Shown here: positions 50,928 through 60,532 of the stretch, piece after piece
Position numbering within the stretch: the stretch's first letter is position 1
How the letters are laid out: each line of letters opens with the position of its first letter
Translations under genes and position numbers: made by a program
Notes under the pieces: model-generated
The model's database searches: none
Seen by the model: the letters and a program-made list of their open reading frames with translations, nothing else
Told to the model about the DNA's origin: nothing
Origin: Marinoscillum sp965229915
Lineage (GTDB): Bacteria > Bacteroidota > Bacteroidia > Cytophagales > Cyclobacteriaceae
Direction: 5' to 3'
Assembly: GCF_965229915.1 (NCBI RefSeq)
Contig: NZ_CBDDJZ010000002.1
Span: forward strand, 558,001-622,000
Length of the DNA stretch: 64,000 nucleotides

Positions 50928-52232
50928 TCAAAACAAATGCAACGTATCCTTGATGGCATCACGTTTCGTAGCTGGTAACCGTACCTCCTCGGCATATTCA
51001 GGCCATTTGCTGACTACTTCATTTATCTTCTCGGTAATAGCAGGGGCTTTTTTTATATTCATGGATTTCGCCAGGGTCAGCAAATCATGTTTTTCAATAT
51101 TTTTTCGTTTGCCATTGATGCTTAACGCATGTTGACTTACCCAATAGCTATCTGGTCGATAAGCATGACATACATCATAGGCTGGACAGAGTTCCCATCG
51201 CTCATGTCGCTTCAGTCGAAAGGCAAAGTTCTTGGTATGATCATCACAGTTTTTAGCGATAACATTAAAGACCATCCGACGAAACATCTCCTCCGCCTCC
51301 GGATAGGTTAATCTCAACTCGCGCATGGTCTGAAACAACTGCTCGTAACTAAAGCTGGTCACTTCATTAAAATCGACGTGGCTCATAGCACACCAGGTCT
51401 GAATGTGATGTCGCACATCGTTTCCTTCCCTGTCAAAACGTCTGGTAAGAAAATGTGCACGTCCATTCTCTTCCAGCATTCGTGAGGGCATCATGTTGAT
51501 CCCACAGTCTTTTGCCATCAGGTAATAGGCCTGTTCTACGCGCCCATAGCCATGACTTTCACCAAATTGGGCATCACTAACTCCATCGAGTTTAATTAGC
51601 CAGTGTTCATATCCTTTTGGTACACGAGTTTGACCAGATCTTACATCTCCCGTTTTTTCATTGAATGCAATCAAAGCCTTCGGTCTGGCTCCTCCTGCTG
51701 AGGTCCCGATTTTCAGTATGTGCTGCATCGCTTTTTCCTCCTCTTTAGAGAGATCGGTTCGAAAAGTCTCCCTTTCGTGAAGCATTTTTCTGGCCATGTG
51801 GACCAGACCATCTACTTCTATCTTGAAAGTAGACTTGCCAGCAGTCAAAGTAGAGGGTTCAAACTCCAAAGCACCCATTGCTCGAGTACCAATAAAGCAT
51901 AACTGCTCTACTGGATTCATACTGTTCGCTGGCCGTCCATTTTTTGCCAGCCAGGTATTCAAGAGCTGATTTCCATACTTATCAGGCAATGCATCTGCCA
52001 GGAGCCCTGGTAGCCCTTTAAACGTATCCCATTCGCTATCCTTAGACGATCGAAGCTCAGGAAAGGAGAATATTTTTTTACCTCGCGTTATTGGCATCTT
52101 CAGTGGAGCCAGCTCTACTCCATTCCGAGCAAACGCTGGATCGTATTCAAAGCTCCCCAGTCCTTGATTGCTATCCCAGGCCACCGCGCCTACCAAATCT
52201 CCCCATAGATGTATGAATGCCGTAGTTACCAT
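50928..52232 (-). CDS. hipA: HipA-family toxin kinase
   Basis: This 434-residue, single-chain HipA kinase causes growth arrest by phosphorylating its target (glutamyl-tRNA synthetase in E. coli). It has the N-terminal subdomain (FIHLWGDLVGAVAWD...FKGLPGLLADALPDKYGN), the Gly-rich loop GTSAGGARPKALI, the catalytic NCDDHTKNFAF with Asp and Asn, and LCPAYDVCHAY with the metal Asp. It overlaps hipB by 7 bp. This is the ordinary hipBA arrangement, in contrast to the split kinase at 27.4-28.8 kb. Confidence 0.95.
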   Translation of the reverse strand: MVTTAFIHLWGDLVGAVAWDSNQGLGSFEYDPAFARNGVELAPLKMPITRGKKIFSFPELRSSKDSEWDTFKGLPGLLADALPDKYGNQLLNTWLAKNGRPANSMNPVEQLCFIGTRAMGALEFEPSTLTAGKSTFKIEVDGLVHMARKMLHERETFRTDLSKEEEKAMQHILKIGTSAGGARPKALIAFNEKTGDVRSGQTRVPKGYEHWLIKLDGVSDAQFGESHGYGRVEQAYYLMAKDCGINMMPSRMLEENGRAHFLTRRFDREGNDVRHHIQTWCAMSHVDFNEVTSFSYEQLFQTMRELRLTYPEAEEMFRRMVFNVIAKNCDDHTKNFAFRLKRHERWELCPAYDVCHAYRPDSYWVSQHALSINGKRKNIEKHDLLTLAKSMNIKKAPAITEKINEVVSKWPEYAEEVRLPATKRDAIKDTLHLF

Positions 52233-52570
52233 GTGATTTGCTCATTTTCCTCCCCATGCTTTCCACTAGCTCGCTTTCGTTTTTTCTTGTCCAGTTTGGC
52301 CAACTCTAACGGACTAGGCATTTGATTGATCACAAAACGATCCAAAACATGAAGTAGGTCTAGCACTCTCAATACCTGTATCAGCGTGGGTAGAGTCACC
52401 GGATCCCCTTTTTCCAAAAGGCTCAACGTGGACCTGCTAATGCCAGACTTCATAGCGACTTCCGATTGTGTCATGTTATTCTCCAATCGTTGATTCCTCA
52501 CAAAACCACCTATCAACTCACATAGCGCTCTATCGGTCATTGCATTTAAATTGTTTGACATATCAGTCAT
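52226..52570 (-). CDS. hipB: HipB-like HTH antitoxin
   Basis: This 114-residue Cro/C1-type HTH protein (IGGFVRNQRLENNMTQSEVAMKSGISRSTLSLLEKGD) has a C-terminal basic tail (DKKKRKRASGKHGEE). It should bind its own promoter and the HipA kinase. Several Met codons (52570, 52561, 52540) could start it; the longest is given. Inverted repeats lie in the 80 bp upstream of the start. Confidence 0.9.
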   Translation of the reverse strand: MTDMSNNLNAMTDRALCELIGGFVRNQRLENNMTQSEVAMKSGISRSTLSLLEKGDPVTLPTLIQVLRVLDLLHVLDRFVINQMPSPLELAKLDKKKRKRASGKHGEENEQITW

Positions 52571-52593
52571 TATATGATTATAAGTAATATAAC

Positions 52594-52649
52594 GTATGAT
52601 TTACCATACATGTTATAGTTAATAACTAAATGTATTAATTATCATACAT
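52594..52649 (-). promoter_or_regulatory. Candidate HipB operators
   Basis: Two inverted repeats lie just upstream of hipB: GTATG-N6-CATAC (52594-52609) and ATGTAT-N8-ATACAT (52630-52649). They share a TATGTA/CATAC core, and the AT-rich surroundings fit a promoter. The paired sites are typical for hipBA autoregulation. Exact boundaries are uncertain. Confidence 0.5.
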
Positions 52650-52800
52650 AATAACCAGCAAAAGACTTTAAAGAATGATTTACCAGTCAATATTTATAGT
52701 CAAACAGAGTAAGCATATAAACCAATGAAATCATGTCATGCTCAAAATCTTTTTTCTTCAATCAGACCCGTAGCTAAACCAGCTCTTCTATTTTTGCGCC

Positions 52801-53427
52801 ATGTACATGGCAATTTGTGGAAATATTGGGTCGGGAAAGACAAGCCTGGCAGAGAAGCTCGGAAAACATTATGGGATGAATGTGCTCTTCGAAAGTGTAG
52901 AAAACAACCCTTATCTTGCTGATTTCTATGAAGATATGGGTAAGTGGGCCTTCCACCTGCAGATACATTTTCTCAATAGCAGGTTCTCCCAGATCCGTAC
53001 CATTCAGGACCAAAAAATGTCCGCTATTCAGGACCGCACCATCTACGAAGATGCCTACATCTTCGCATTGAACCTCTACAAGTCCAAAATGCTCAATGAG
53101 CGCGATTACCAGACCTATCTCGACTTGTTTGACTCCATGATCAAACACATTAAAGCTCCTGACCTACTCATTTACCTCAAATCGGACATCCCCAAGCTCG
53201 TCAATCAAATACAGAAACGAGGTAGGGATTATGAGAGCGGTATGCGCCTGGACTACCTGAAAAACCTAAACGAGCACTACACCGAATGGATCGGTAATTA
53301 CAGTGAAGGCAACCTCCTGGTCATCGATGTGAATGACCTGGACTTTGTGAATCGTGCTGAAGATTTCTCGTTTATCATTGAGCGAATTGATGCGGAGATC
53401 CATGGACTCTTCAGTTCCCCCAAATAA
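52801..53427 (+). CDS. Deoxynucleoside kinase family protein
   Basis: This 208-residue cytosolic kinase phosphorylates deoxyadenosine/deoxyguanosine or related nucleosides in salvage. It has the P-loop GNIGSGKTS (residues 7-15), the catalytic/nucleoside-binding region with E in VLFESVENNPYLADFY, the DRS-like motif QDRTIYED, and the basic LID QKRGRDYE. The length is typical. It stands alone and faces a convergent TonB receptor gene across a short hairpin. Confidence 0.92.
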   Translation: MYMAICGNIGSGKTSLAEKLGKHYGMNVLFESVENNPYLADFYEDMGKWAFHLQIHFLNSRFSQIRTIQDQKMSAIQDRTIYEDAYIFALNLYKSKMLNERDYQTYLDLFDSMIKHIKAPDLLIYLKSDIPKLVNQIQKRGRDYESGMRLDYLKNLNEHYTEWIGNYSEGNLLVIDVNDLDFVNRAEDFSFIIERIDAEIHGLFSSPK

Positions 53428-53430
53428 AAA

Positions 53431-53456
53431 AGCCCCACCATAAGTATGATGAGGCT
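53431..53456. terminator. Hairpin between convergent genes
   Basis: AGCC-C-CA-C-CAT pairs with ATG-A-TG-A-GGCT around an AAGT loop, with two mismatches. An A-run stands to the left but there is no good T-run on the right. It probably terminates the minus-strand TonB receptor operon and is weaker for the kinase gene. Confidence 0.45.
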
Positions 53457-53481
53457 CCAACTAATCAACTTGAATTAAAGT

Positions 53482-55878
53482 TTATTTGAATCGGTACTGA
53501 ATACCCATGCCATACATAGCACCTATTTGACTTAAGGTCACATTTTGTAATCTTCTGGTACCGGCTACCATCCCACTATTCGTCACATCATTACCAAAAG
53601 CAGAGATCACCAGTTGGTTATCAAGCAGACGTTTTTCCACCCTTAGGTTGACAATGGTTCTTGAGTCATTGGCCGCCACTATAGTAGCACCATCTCTGTT
53701 TTGAAAGACCTCATTTTCCACGATATTCACATAGCGCTCAGTGCCATACACATAGTACTCACTGGTCTTGAACTTGGATGCGTAAATCACACTACCAGAA
53801 ATCGTAAACCCTGAAGCCAAATCGTAGTTGCCTTTAAACCTGAACACATGGTTGGGCATCACCGAAGGTTTCGGAGTTGGGTCAGAAGTAATACTACTCA
53901 CATCAAAGTCATCATTTTCCTGATATTCCCACTCTGTTTTCAACCATGAGTGTGAAACCTCTAGCTGAAGTCCAGACACTGGGTTGACACGCACGGAAGT
54001 TTCCGAACCTACACTATATCCTTGCACATAGTTGCCGTACAGGTAGTAGTTCGCATATCTACCTGGCTGTGTAGTGGATTCCTCATTTTGGCGGATTGGT
54101 CCACCAGGATTCTCAGATAACCCATCTACTATCTGGGTTCTGAATACCGTACTGTTTACCTGAACCATGTCATTAAGAGTGAATTTCACTCCCAATTCCA
54201 GCGTTCTAAAATCGGTTGGAACTGTCTCCGAACCGTTTTTCACAGCAATATTAGGCGTACCATCGATCACATTTTGAATCTCGTTTTGTACTCCTCCTGC
54301 AATAACCGCCTGTCCTTCCGTAGACGCCACATAATTGGCAGCAGCCTGACTAGCAGTGGCATCATCCGCACCTGCCTCAATCGCACTCTGATAAGCCTGG
54401 TCATACACCGCTTGCTCCACTAGTGGTGTCACCTGTGGGGTAAGTGCAGCATTCCACTCCGCAGCTGTCGGGGTCTGGAACAAGAACCAATCTACGTTGG
54501 TGGTATTGAATCCGGGCGTAGTATAAGATCGGGTAAATCCACCCCAAATAGTCAAATCTTCGCTCACCACCGCTGACACTTTAGCCATTGGCGACAGGTA
54601 ATACTTGTCATTGACCAGGGAATAGTTTTCGGCTTTCAATCCTAAGATCAGGTTGAGCTTGGAATCCATGAATTTGAATTTGTTCTGCACAAAGGCGCCC
54701 TTTAAGCTCTCAGTGGTTTCCGGGTTCACATAGTTGATGTACTCTGGATCGTTGATGTCAGTAATATCAAAATTGGCCATACGGTAGTTGAACCCAAAAC
54801 TCAGATCATTGATACCAAAAGAAAAGTTATCCTGCACTTCCAGATCGATGATCCCATTGTTGATCATCATCCCTCCTGCTGCCTCATAGAGGTCGTTCTC
54901 AAAATTGGTAGAAGCCCGAACAAACAAACTGTGGTTGTCTGAAAACGAATGGTCAAACCGCAAATTGGCCACTATGCGAGATGCAGACACCTCCTGACCA
55001 TAGAGCTGATCATCTCTGGTAAAAACAAAATCTCTCTGATAGGAATTGGTGTACTCGTATTGATTGCGGGCATTGTAGTGAAGTCTGGCAGATAGGTTGG
55101 ATGCACCACTCAAGTCTACATTCATTTTAGCTCCAAAGCTGTAGTAAATGGACTCGTCGAAGTTCTCCACAAAATCAGAAGTCTCAACTGTGGAGTTGCC
55201 ATCCTCGTCTTTTCCGGCCATGGACTCAAAGCCAGAGAAATATCTGAATTTACCGTATCCGGACAAAGCCACCTTCTCCGAAATCTTACCTCCTGCTCTT
55301 AATGAAGTGGCTACATACCCCGGAGCAGCTCCACTGGCTTCTGCTGTGATACCGTCGTATTTTTCAGGGTCTTTGGTAAAGATGTTGATCACGCCTGTTG
55401 CTGAGTTGGCACCATAGATACTCCCTCCTGATCCTCTGATTAGCTCGATTCGATCAATCTCGCTCAATGGGATGTCAAAATTCTGGAAGTAAAAAGTAGA
55501 ACTCATCAGATCCTGCATCGGTGTACCATCCAATAAGAACAGCATGGTTCCGTCGATGGAGTTGGATGTAGGTGAGTGGCGAACAGATGCTCTAACATTG
55601 GAATACTGATCCTGAACGCCCCAGTAACCAGGGACCAACCGCAGTACCTCATGCAGAGTAGTTGCTCCTGATTTGCGAATATCATCTGACGTGACCACAT
55701 AGATCGATGAAGCCACATCCTGTAACCGCTCTGCCTTCTTCGAAACAGAGGTTACTTCCATTTGCATCAGGTCTTCCAACGAAAGATCCATCAGATCCGC
55801 TCCAGATTCCTGTGCATACACCACTGACACTCCTGAAAGGATCGCCAGGTACAATGTGAATCGTAAAATTGATTTCAT
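53482..55878 (-). CDS. TonB-dependent outer-membrane receptor
   Basis: This is a 798-residue receptor. The signal peptide (to about residue 22) is followed by a region resembling a TonB box/linker (LMDLSLEDLMQMEVTSVSKK). The plug domain comes next (SSIYVVTSDDIRKSGATTLHEVLRLVPG ... IELIRGSGGSIYGANSATGVINIFTK), then a 22-stranded barrel ending in GMGIQYRFK (terminal Phe-Lys). The LSLEDLMxxxVTSVSKK N-terminus is shared by receptors linked to two-component or chemotaxis genes. It closes an operon after the MCP and the YfiR-like gene. The ligand is unknown. Confidence 0.94.
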   Translation of the reverse strand: MKSILRFTLYLAILSGVSVVYAQESGADLMDLSLEDLMQMEVTSVSKKAERLQDVASSIYVVTSDDIRKSGATTLHEVLRLVPGYWGVQDQYSNVRASVRHSPTSNSIDGTMLFLLDGTPMQDLMSSTFYFQNFDIPLSEIDRIELIRGSGGSIYGANSATGVINIFTKDPEKYDGITAEASGAAPGYVATSLRAGGKISEKVALSGYGKFRYFSGFESMAGKDEDGNSTVETSDFVENFDESIYYSFGAKMNVDLSGASNLSARLHYNARNQYEYTNSYQRDFVFTRDDQLYGQEVSASRIVANLRFDHSFSDNHSLFVRASTNFENDLYEAAGGMMINNGIIDLEVQDNFSFGINDLSFGFNYRMANFDITDINDPEYINYVNPETTESLKGAFVQNKFKFMDSKLNLILGLKAENYSLVNDKYYLSPMAKVSAVVSEDLTIWGGFTRSYTTPGFNTTNVDWFLFQTPTAAEWNAALTPQVTPLVEQAVYDQAYQSAIEAGADDATASQAAANYVASTEGQAVIAGGVQNEIQNVIDGTPNIAVKNGSETVPTDFRTLELGVKFTLNDMVQVNSTVFRTQIVDGLSENPGGPIRQNEESTTQPGRYANYYLYGNYVQGYSVGSETSVRVNPVSGLQLEVSHSWLKTEWEYQENDDFDVSSITSDPTPKPSVMPNHVFRFKGNYDLASGFTISGSVIYASKFKTSEYYVYGTERYVNIVENEVFQNRDGATIVAANDSRTIVNLRVEKRLLDNQLVISAFGNDVTNSGMVAGTRRLQNVTLSQIGAMYGMGIQYRFK

Positions 55879-55899
55879 AAGTATGATAGTTGATGATGA

Positions 55900-56388
55900 T
55901 TAGATGACTGTACCCAGCGAGATTAGCCTCGAACTCGGTATCATCTTTTTTGATTCAATAGTTGATTTGTTAATTAGGTATCTCAGCTTGTTGTCTTCCA
56001 GATAAAATCCAATATCTGCTCCCTGTCTAACCTTGTCTTTGCCATCTATGACCAGCAAGGTGCTGGACTGACCAATGGTGCTGATATAGTTGCCCAGCGA
56101 TCCCAGTTCGGATTTGGACAAGAAAACGATGCTGCAAGACTTAGCATCTGCAGGTGATGTAATTTTCTTTACCTGTAGCCCCTCTTTTTTGATGGCATAC
56201 TCCTGAGCAGCTTGCAATACTTCTGCATCTCCGGCTACTCCCAGTATCATGCTGGAATTGCCTCCTGGCCACTCCACATACTCTGAAAATTTGACCAGAA
56301 ACAGGGCCTTAAATTTTCCCTCCTGCGCCATCAGTGGACTAACCACCAGGCACGCCAGGGTCATCAAAACGAATAGTTGTTTTCTCAT
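55900..56388 (-). CDS. YfiR-family periplasmic protein
   Basis: The start is set at the ATG at 56388 (MRKQLFVLMTLACLVVSPLMAQ), which gives a proper signal peptide. The mature protein has the YfiR/DUF4154 pattern: KALFLVKFSEYVEWPGG, LGVAGDAEVL, SCSIVFLSKSEL, LLVIDGKDKVRQGADIGFYLEDNKLRYLINKSTIESKKMIPSSRLISLG. YfiR proteins are periplasmic regulators of membrane sensors (such as diguanylate cyclases in Pseudomonas). Here the partners are a chemoreceptor-like MCP and a TonB receptor in the same operon. Confidence 0.9.
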   Translation of the reverse strand: MRKQLFVLMTLACLVVSPLMAQEGKFKALFLVKFSEYVEWPGGNSSMILGVAGDAEVLQAAQEYAIKKEGLQVKKITSPADAKSCSIVFLSKSELGSLGNYISTIGQSSTLLVIDGKDKVRQGADIGFYLEDNKLRYLINKSTIESKKMIPSSRLISLGTVI

Positions 56389-56441
56389 TATTTGATTGAT
56401 ATCTGTTCTGTAATGTGTTAGGTGCCGATGCAATGCCCGGC

Positions 56442-58607
56442 TTAGTTATTCTTAGCCAATAGAAACTTTCCTGTACCACTCTTCAGTGAATAAGCCATAT
56501 CGGCAAGCTGTTGCAAACTATCGTTGAAGGTGATCATCCCATTAGATAGTTCGGATGCAGAACTGGCAGCCTCCTCGGTGCCACTAGCCGTTTGTTCAGC
56601 TATCACCACGATGCTCTCTGTATTCTTGGCAATGTTTTGCACACTGAGCTCCTGATCTTCAGTAGCTCTCACAATTTCTTCTGACAGCTGCAGGGTCTTT
56701 CGGGTGCTTTCTGCTATTTCCCCGAATACCTGGTTTGCGGCGTTAGATGCCTGCTCTCCGTCATGCACACTTTTGCTCATCTGATTAATAATACTCGCCG
56801 CTTCACGGGTATCATTCTGCACGTCCAGCACCAGCGTCTCTATCTCCTGAGCAGATTTTCTGGAGTCCTCAGCAAGCTTTCGGATTTCTTCGGCCACTAC
56901 GGCAAACCCTCGACCAAACTCTCCAGCCTGTGCCGCTTCGATAGCTGCATTGAGTGCCAGCAAATTGGTCTGTGAGGCGATATCGGTAATGACACTCAGG
57001 ATACGAGTGATCTCTGATGAGCGCTCGGTTAATACGCGAATGGAATTGTTCGTTTTAGATGAGTATTCGGAAATTTCACCCATGCTGGTCACTACATTAG
57101 TCACCATGCTCTGCCCCTTCACACTACGGTCTACACCTGACTTGGCTGCTTCGTTGATCGTCTCAGCTTTTACACCCATCTCTTTAGTCGATGTTAGGAT
57201 GGATTCCACAAACTTGGAAGCCTCATCTACTTTGATCACCTGGTTTTGTGCACCGCTGCTCATCTGAGCCACAGCAGAGGCAATCTCCGTGGTACTCAAT
57301 TTCATTTCTTCACTAGAGCTCAGCATCTGTGAGGAATGTTCTTCCAAACTCACGGCGTTCACTGAGATTTGCTCTATCAGCAAGCTTACGTTATCCATCG
57401 CTCGATTGAGACTGGATACGGAAGTGTAATAATCTCCTTTCAAATCCTCAGAAAGCCTTCTGGATAGATCTCCTTCGGCTAATGACTGCATTACTCCACT
57501 GATCTGAAGGATTGGCTTGGCAATGGCTTCCAGCAGGTTATTGATTCGTTTACCAAGTTCCGTCCAGGCACCTTCAGCAGACTTGAGGTTATATCTCGCA
57601 TCAAGCTGACCTTCCTCGCCTGCCAGACGAACTACTTCGTTGATTTCATTCAAAGCACTGGTTAGATTGTCTCGCATAGAGATCAGTGAGTGCCCAAGAA
57701 CATCTTCCTCCCCACGTGCTTCAAATGCCACATTGAGATTTCCATTACCAATTTCTCTGGCAAACTCAGAAGAAGACTTAAATCCAGCAATCAGTGAATT
57801 GATCCCGTCACCAATTTCACCAAGTTCATCTCTATTGCGCATCTGTACAGGCTGCGGGATCACTCCTCTTCCCATTTCCAGGATTCGATAATGCACCTTG
57901 CGAAGAGGTTTGGTGATATTGATGGACAGTCCCCAGGAAATCATGATGGCAAATACGATAGCTATCAGGCCCGTCACGATCACAGAAGCACTCAGTGTGT
58001 TAAAGGAAGAGCGCATCTGATTTTGCTGCATGGCAGCATAATTCTTTCCCTGCTCAATGATCACCGACAGTTTGTCGATGATCTGATCACTGCCAGGAAT
58101 CACGGTGTTTTCCACTAGGTCCTCACTCATAAAGAAAACCATTGGGTCTTCGTAATCCTGAGCGGTGGACAAGTACTGCATCACCTCTTGCTGGCTCTGC
58201 ATCACTTGCTCAAAGTCATTGATAATTACCTTCAACTCGTCAAGCTCGCCATTAGAAGTACTGGCAATAATGGCTTGAAGATCTGCCTTCAAACTATCAA
58301 AACGAGAGCGGTGAATTTCTTCCAGTCGGATTTTATCATCCTGATAGTTTTTGACATACACCCAGTTGATGGTGTAGGTTCTGCTATCTTTCACAAGCTC
58401 TTTGAATTCGTCAAATTTCCGTAAGGCTGGGTTGGTACCATCCAGCAGGTTAGTGAGGGTGCCTATACTTTCACTTAGCGTGAAATAGGTATAGATACCA
58501 CTGAGTGAGGATATCAGAATCAGGATTAAAAAACTGCCGCTGATTTTTCTACCAATAGATAGATTAGCTAGGCGTCGCTGATTAGATTTGGTGGTCTTTT
58601 TTGTCAT
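56442..58607 (-). CDS. Methyl-accepting chemotaxis protein-like sensor
   Basis: The start is set at the ATG at 58607 (MTKKTTKSNQRR); the longer frame adds 19 non-conserved residues. The 721-residue protein has a membrane helix (about 19-42), a helical periplasmic domain (about 45-205) and a second membrane helix (about 212-232). HAMP-like segments follow (about 233-290 and again downstream), then an MCP signalling domain with the conserved hairpin LLALNAAIEAAQAGEFGRGFAVVAEEIRKLAEDS. Few Bacteroidota have flagella, so gliding or another output is possible. It leads the operon with YfiR and a TonB receptor. Confidence 0.93.
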   Translation of the reverse strand: MTKKTTKSNQRRLANLSIGRKISGSFLILILISSLSGIYTYFTLSESIGTLTNLLDGTNPALRKFDEFKELVKDSRTYTINWVYVKNYQDDKIRLEEIHRSRFDSLKADLQAIIASTSNGELDELKVIINDFEQVMQSQQEVMQYLSTAQDYEDPMVFFMSEDLVENTVIPGSDQIIDKLSVIIEQGKNYAAMQQNQMRSSFNTLSASVIVTGLIAIVFAIMISWGLSINITKPLRKVHYRILEMGRGVIPQPVQMRNRDELGEIGDGINSLIAGFKSSSEFAREIGNGNLNVAFEARGEEDVLGHSLISMRDNLTSALNEINEVVRLAGEEGQLDARYNLKSAEGAWTELGKRINNLLEAIAKPILQISGVMQSLAEGDLSRRLSEDLKGDYYTSVSSLNRAMDNVSLLIEQISVNAVSLEEHSSQMLSSSEEMKLSTTEIASAVAQMSSGAQNQVIKVDEASKFVESILTSTKEMGVKAETINEAAKSGVDRSVKGQSMVTNVVTSMGEISEYSSKTNNSIRVLTERSSEITRILSVITDIASQTNLLALNAAIEAAQAGEFGRGFAVVAEEIRKLAEDSRKSAQEIETLVLDVQNDTREAASIINQMSKSVHDGEQASNAANQVFGEIAESTRKTLQLSEEIVRATEDQELSVQNIAKNTESIVVIAEQTASGTEEAASSASELSNGMITFNDSLQQLADMAYSLKSGTGKFLLAKNN

Positions 58608-58689
58608 GGTTTCAGTTAGCGATGTTTGTCTGTCAGGACGACACAAAGGTCTGTCAACCAGCACCTATAAAACCAACCAAAAGTCGTCA

Positions 58690-58706
58690 ATGGGTATTTA
58701 ACCCAT
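58690..58706. promoter_or_regulatory. Inverted repeat upstream of the chemoreceptor operon
   Basis: ATGGGT-ATTTA-ACCCAT lies 83 bp upstream of the MCP start. It is a perfect 6-bp palindromic arm with a 5-bp spacer and holds GGGTATTTAACCC. It could be an operator. It is not the same as the AATACCT-N6-AGGTATT sites. Confidence 0.35.
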
Positions 58707-58885
58707 CTGAAAGGGATTAAGTATGGTCTCAGCCTATTTCATAATATGCGGGTTTTATGGGGTCTTCAAGAGATTTTCATGGATAGCTCAGAAATTCTTT
58801 AGATTCTATTGCGCAGGTTTTGTTTTCCAGTCATCCTGCAAATCACAAGACTTCACACTAACTTCGCGGCTTATTTATTACGATT

Positions 58886-60529
58886 ATGATCTCAGTAGAT
58901 TCCGTAGGTGTTGAGTTTAGTGGCCACACCCTTTTTAGCAATGTGCAGTTCAATATCAATCCCGATGACAAAATAGCCCTCATGGGGAAGAATGGAGCAG
59001 GAAAATCCACCTTGCTCAAAATCATTGCTGGTAAGGACAAACCCACTTATGGAAAGATCTCAGCCCCTAAGGATGCCGTAATCGCTTACCTACCGCAGCA
59101 CCTACTGCTAGAGGATACCTGCAATGTATTCGAAGAAGCCTCCAAAGCTTTCGAGGAGATTCTCTCCATGAAAACACAACTGGATGATCTCAACAAACAA
59201 TTGGAAACTCGAACCGATTATGAATCAGATGAATACGCCAAAATCATCGAGCAAGTATCCGAAATCAGTGAAAAATACTACAGCATCGAGGATTCCAACT
59301 TCGATCAAGCTGTCGAGCAAACACTTCTCGGACTGGGATTTGTCCGAACTGACTTCACTAAACCGGCCAAAGACTTCAGTGGTGGCTGGAGAATGCGGAT
59401 CGAACTGGCTAAGATCTTATTGAAAAAGCCAGACCTGATCCTACTGGATGAGCCTACCAACCACCTGGATATCGAGTCAGTGCAATGGCTGGAGGACTTT
59501 TTAAAGAACAGCGCCAAAGCCGTAATGGTCATTAGTCACGACAAAACATTTGTCGATAATCTGACCAATAGAACTATCGAGTTGACGAACGGGAAAATCT
59601 ATGACTACAAAACGAACTACTCTCATTACCTGGAGCTGAGAAAAGAACGTCGAGAGCAGCAACAAAAGCAGTTTGACGACCAGCAAAAGGAAATTGCTGA
59701 CATCAAGGAGTTCATCGAACGTTTCAAAGGTACCTACTCCAAGACCTTACAAGTCCAGTCACGAGTGAAGATGCTGGATAAAATGAAGATCGTTGAAGTG
59801 GATGAAGTGGATACCTCTGCCTTGAATTTGAAGTTCCCTCCTGCTCCGCGTTCTGGTAACTACCCAGTTACCATTGAAGATCTGAGCAAGTCTTACGGCG
59901 ATCATGTCGTCTTTCAAAATGCCTCCATGACCATCAACCGTGGTGAGAAAGTGGCTTTTGTTGGTAAGAATGGTGAAGGTAAATCCACCATGGTCAAAGC
60001 GATCATGGGTGAGATAGAGCACGAAGGCAAAATGCAGCTAGGCCACAACTGCATGATTGGCTACTTCGCCCAAAACCAGGCCGCCCTATTGGATGAATCC
60101 CTGACCATCTTTCAGACGATAGATGAAATTGCTCAAGGCGATATTCGCACCAAGATCAAAGACATTCTTGGAGCATTCATGTTTAGCGGAGACACCATCG
60201 ACAAAAAGGTGAAGGTACTCTCTGGAGGCGAGAGAACACGTCTAGCCATGATCAAGCTCCTACTCCAGCCAGTGAACCTCCTCATCCTCGATGAGCCAAC
60301 AAACCATCTGGACATCAAAACCAAAGACATCCTGAAAGATGCACTAAAAGCATTTGACGGAACGCTCATCCTGGTTTCTCATGACAGGGATTTCCTAGAT
60401 GGGCTGGCCAATAAAGTGTTTGAATTCGGTAACAAACGCGTGAAAGAACACTTCGAAGACATCAACGGATTCCTCCGCAACAAGAGAATGGAGAACCTTC
60501 GTGATATCGAACGCACTCAGAAAGCTTAA
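58886..60529 (+). CDS. ABC-F family ATPase
   Basis: This 547-residue soluble protein carries two ATP-binding cassettes and no membrane domain. Cassette 1 has GKNGAGKST, FSGGWRMRIELA and LILLDEPTNHLD. Cassette 2 has GKNGEGKST, LSGGERTRLAM and LLILDEPTNHLD. The linker between them (about 245-300) is charged and coiled, as in ribosome-associated ABC-F proteins. It probably acts on the ribosome in translation. Length and linker resemble the YbiT/Uup-like types; an antibiotic-resistance role is less likely. Confidence 0.95.
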   Translation: MISVDSVGVEFSGHTLFSNVQFNINPDDKIALMGKNGAGKSTLLKIIAGKDKPTYGKISAPKDAVIAYLPQHLLLEDTCNVFEEASKAFEEILSMKTQLDDLNKQLETRTDYESDEYAKIIEQVSEISEKYYSIEDSNFDQAVEQTLLGLGFVRTDFTKPAKDFSGGWRMRIELAKILLKKPDLILLDEPTNHLDIESVQWLEDFLKNSAKAVMVISHDKTFVDNLTNRTIELTNGKIYDYKTNYSHYLELRKERREQQQKQFDDQQKEIADIKEFIERFKGTYSKTLQVQSRVKMLDKMKIVEVDEVDTSALNLKFPPAPRSGNYPVTIEDLSKSYGDHVVFQNASMTINRGEKVAFVGKNGEGKSTMVKAIMGEIEHEGKMQLGHNCMIGYFAQNQAALLDESLTIFQTIDEIAQGDIRTKIKDILGAFMFSGDTIDKKVKVLSGGERTRLAMIKLLLQPVNLLILDEPTNHLDIKTKDILKDALKAFDGTLILVSHDRDFLDGLANKVFEFGNKRVKEHFEDINGFLRNKRMENLRDIERTQKA

Positions 60530-60532
60530 ACT

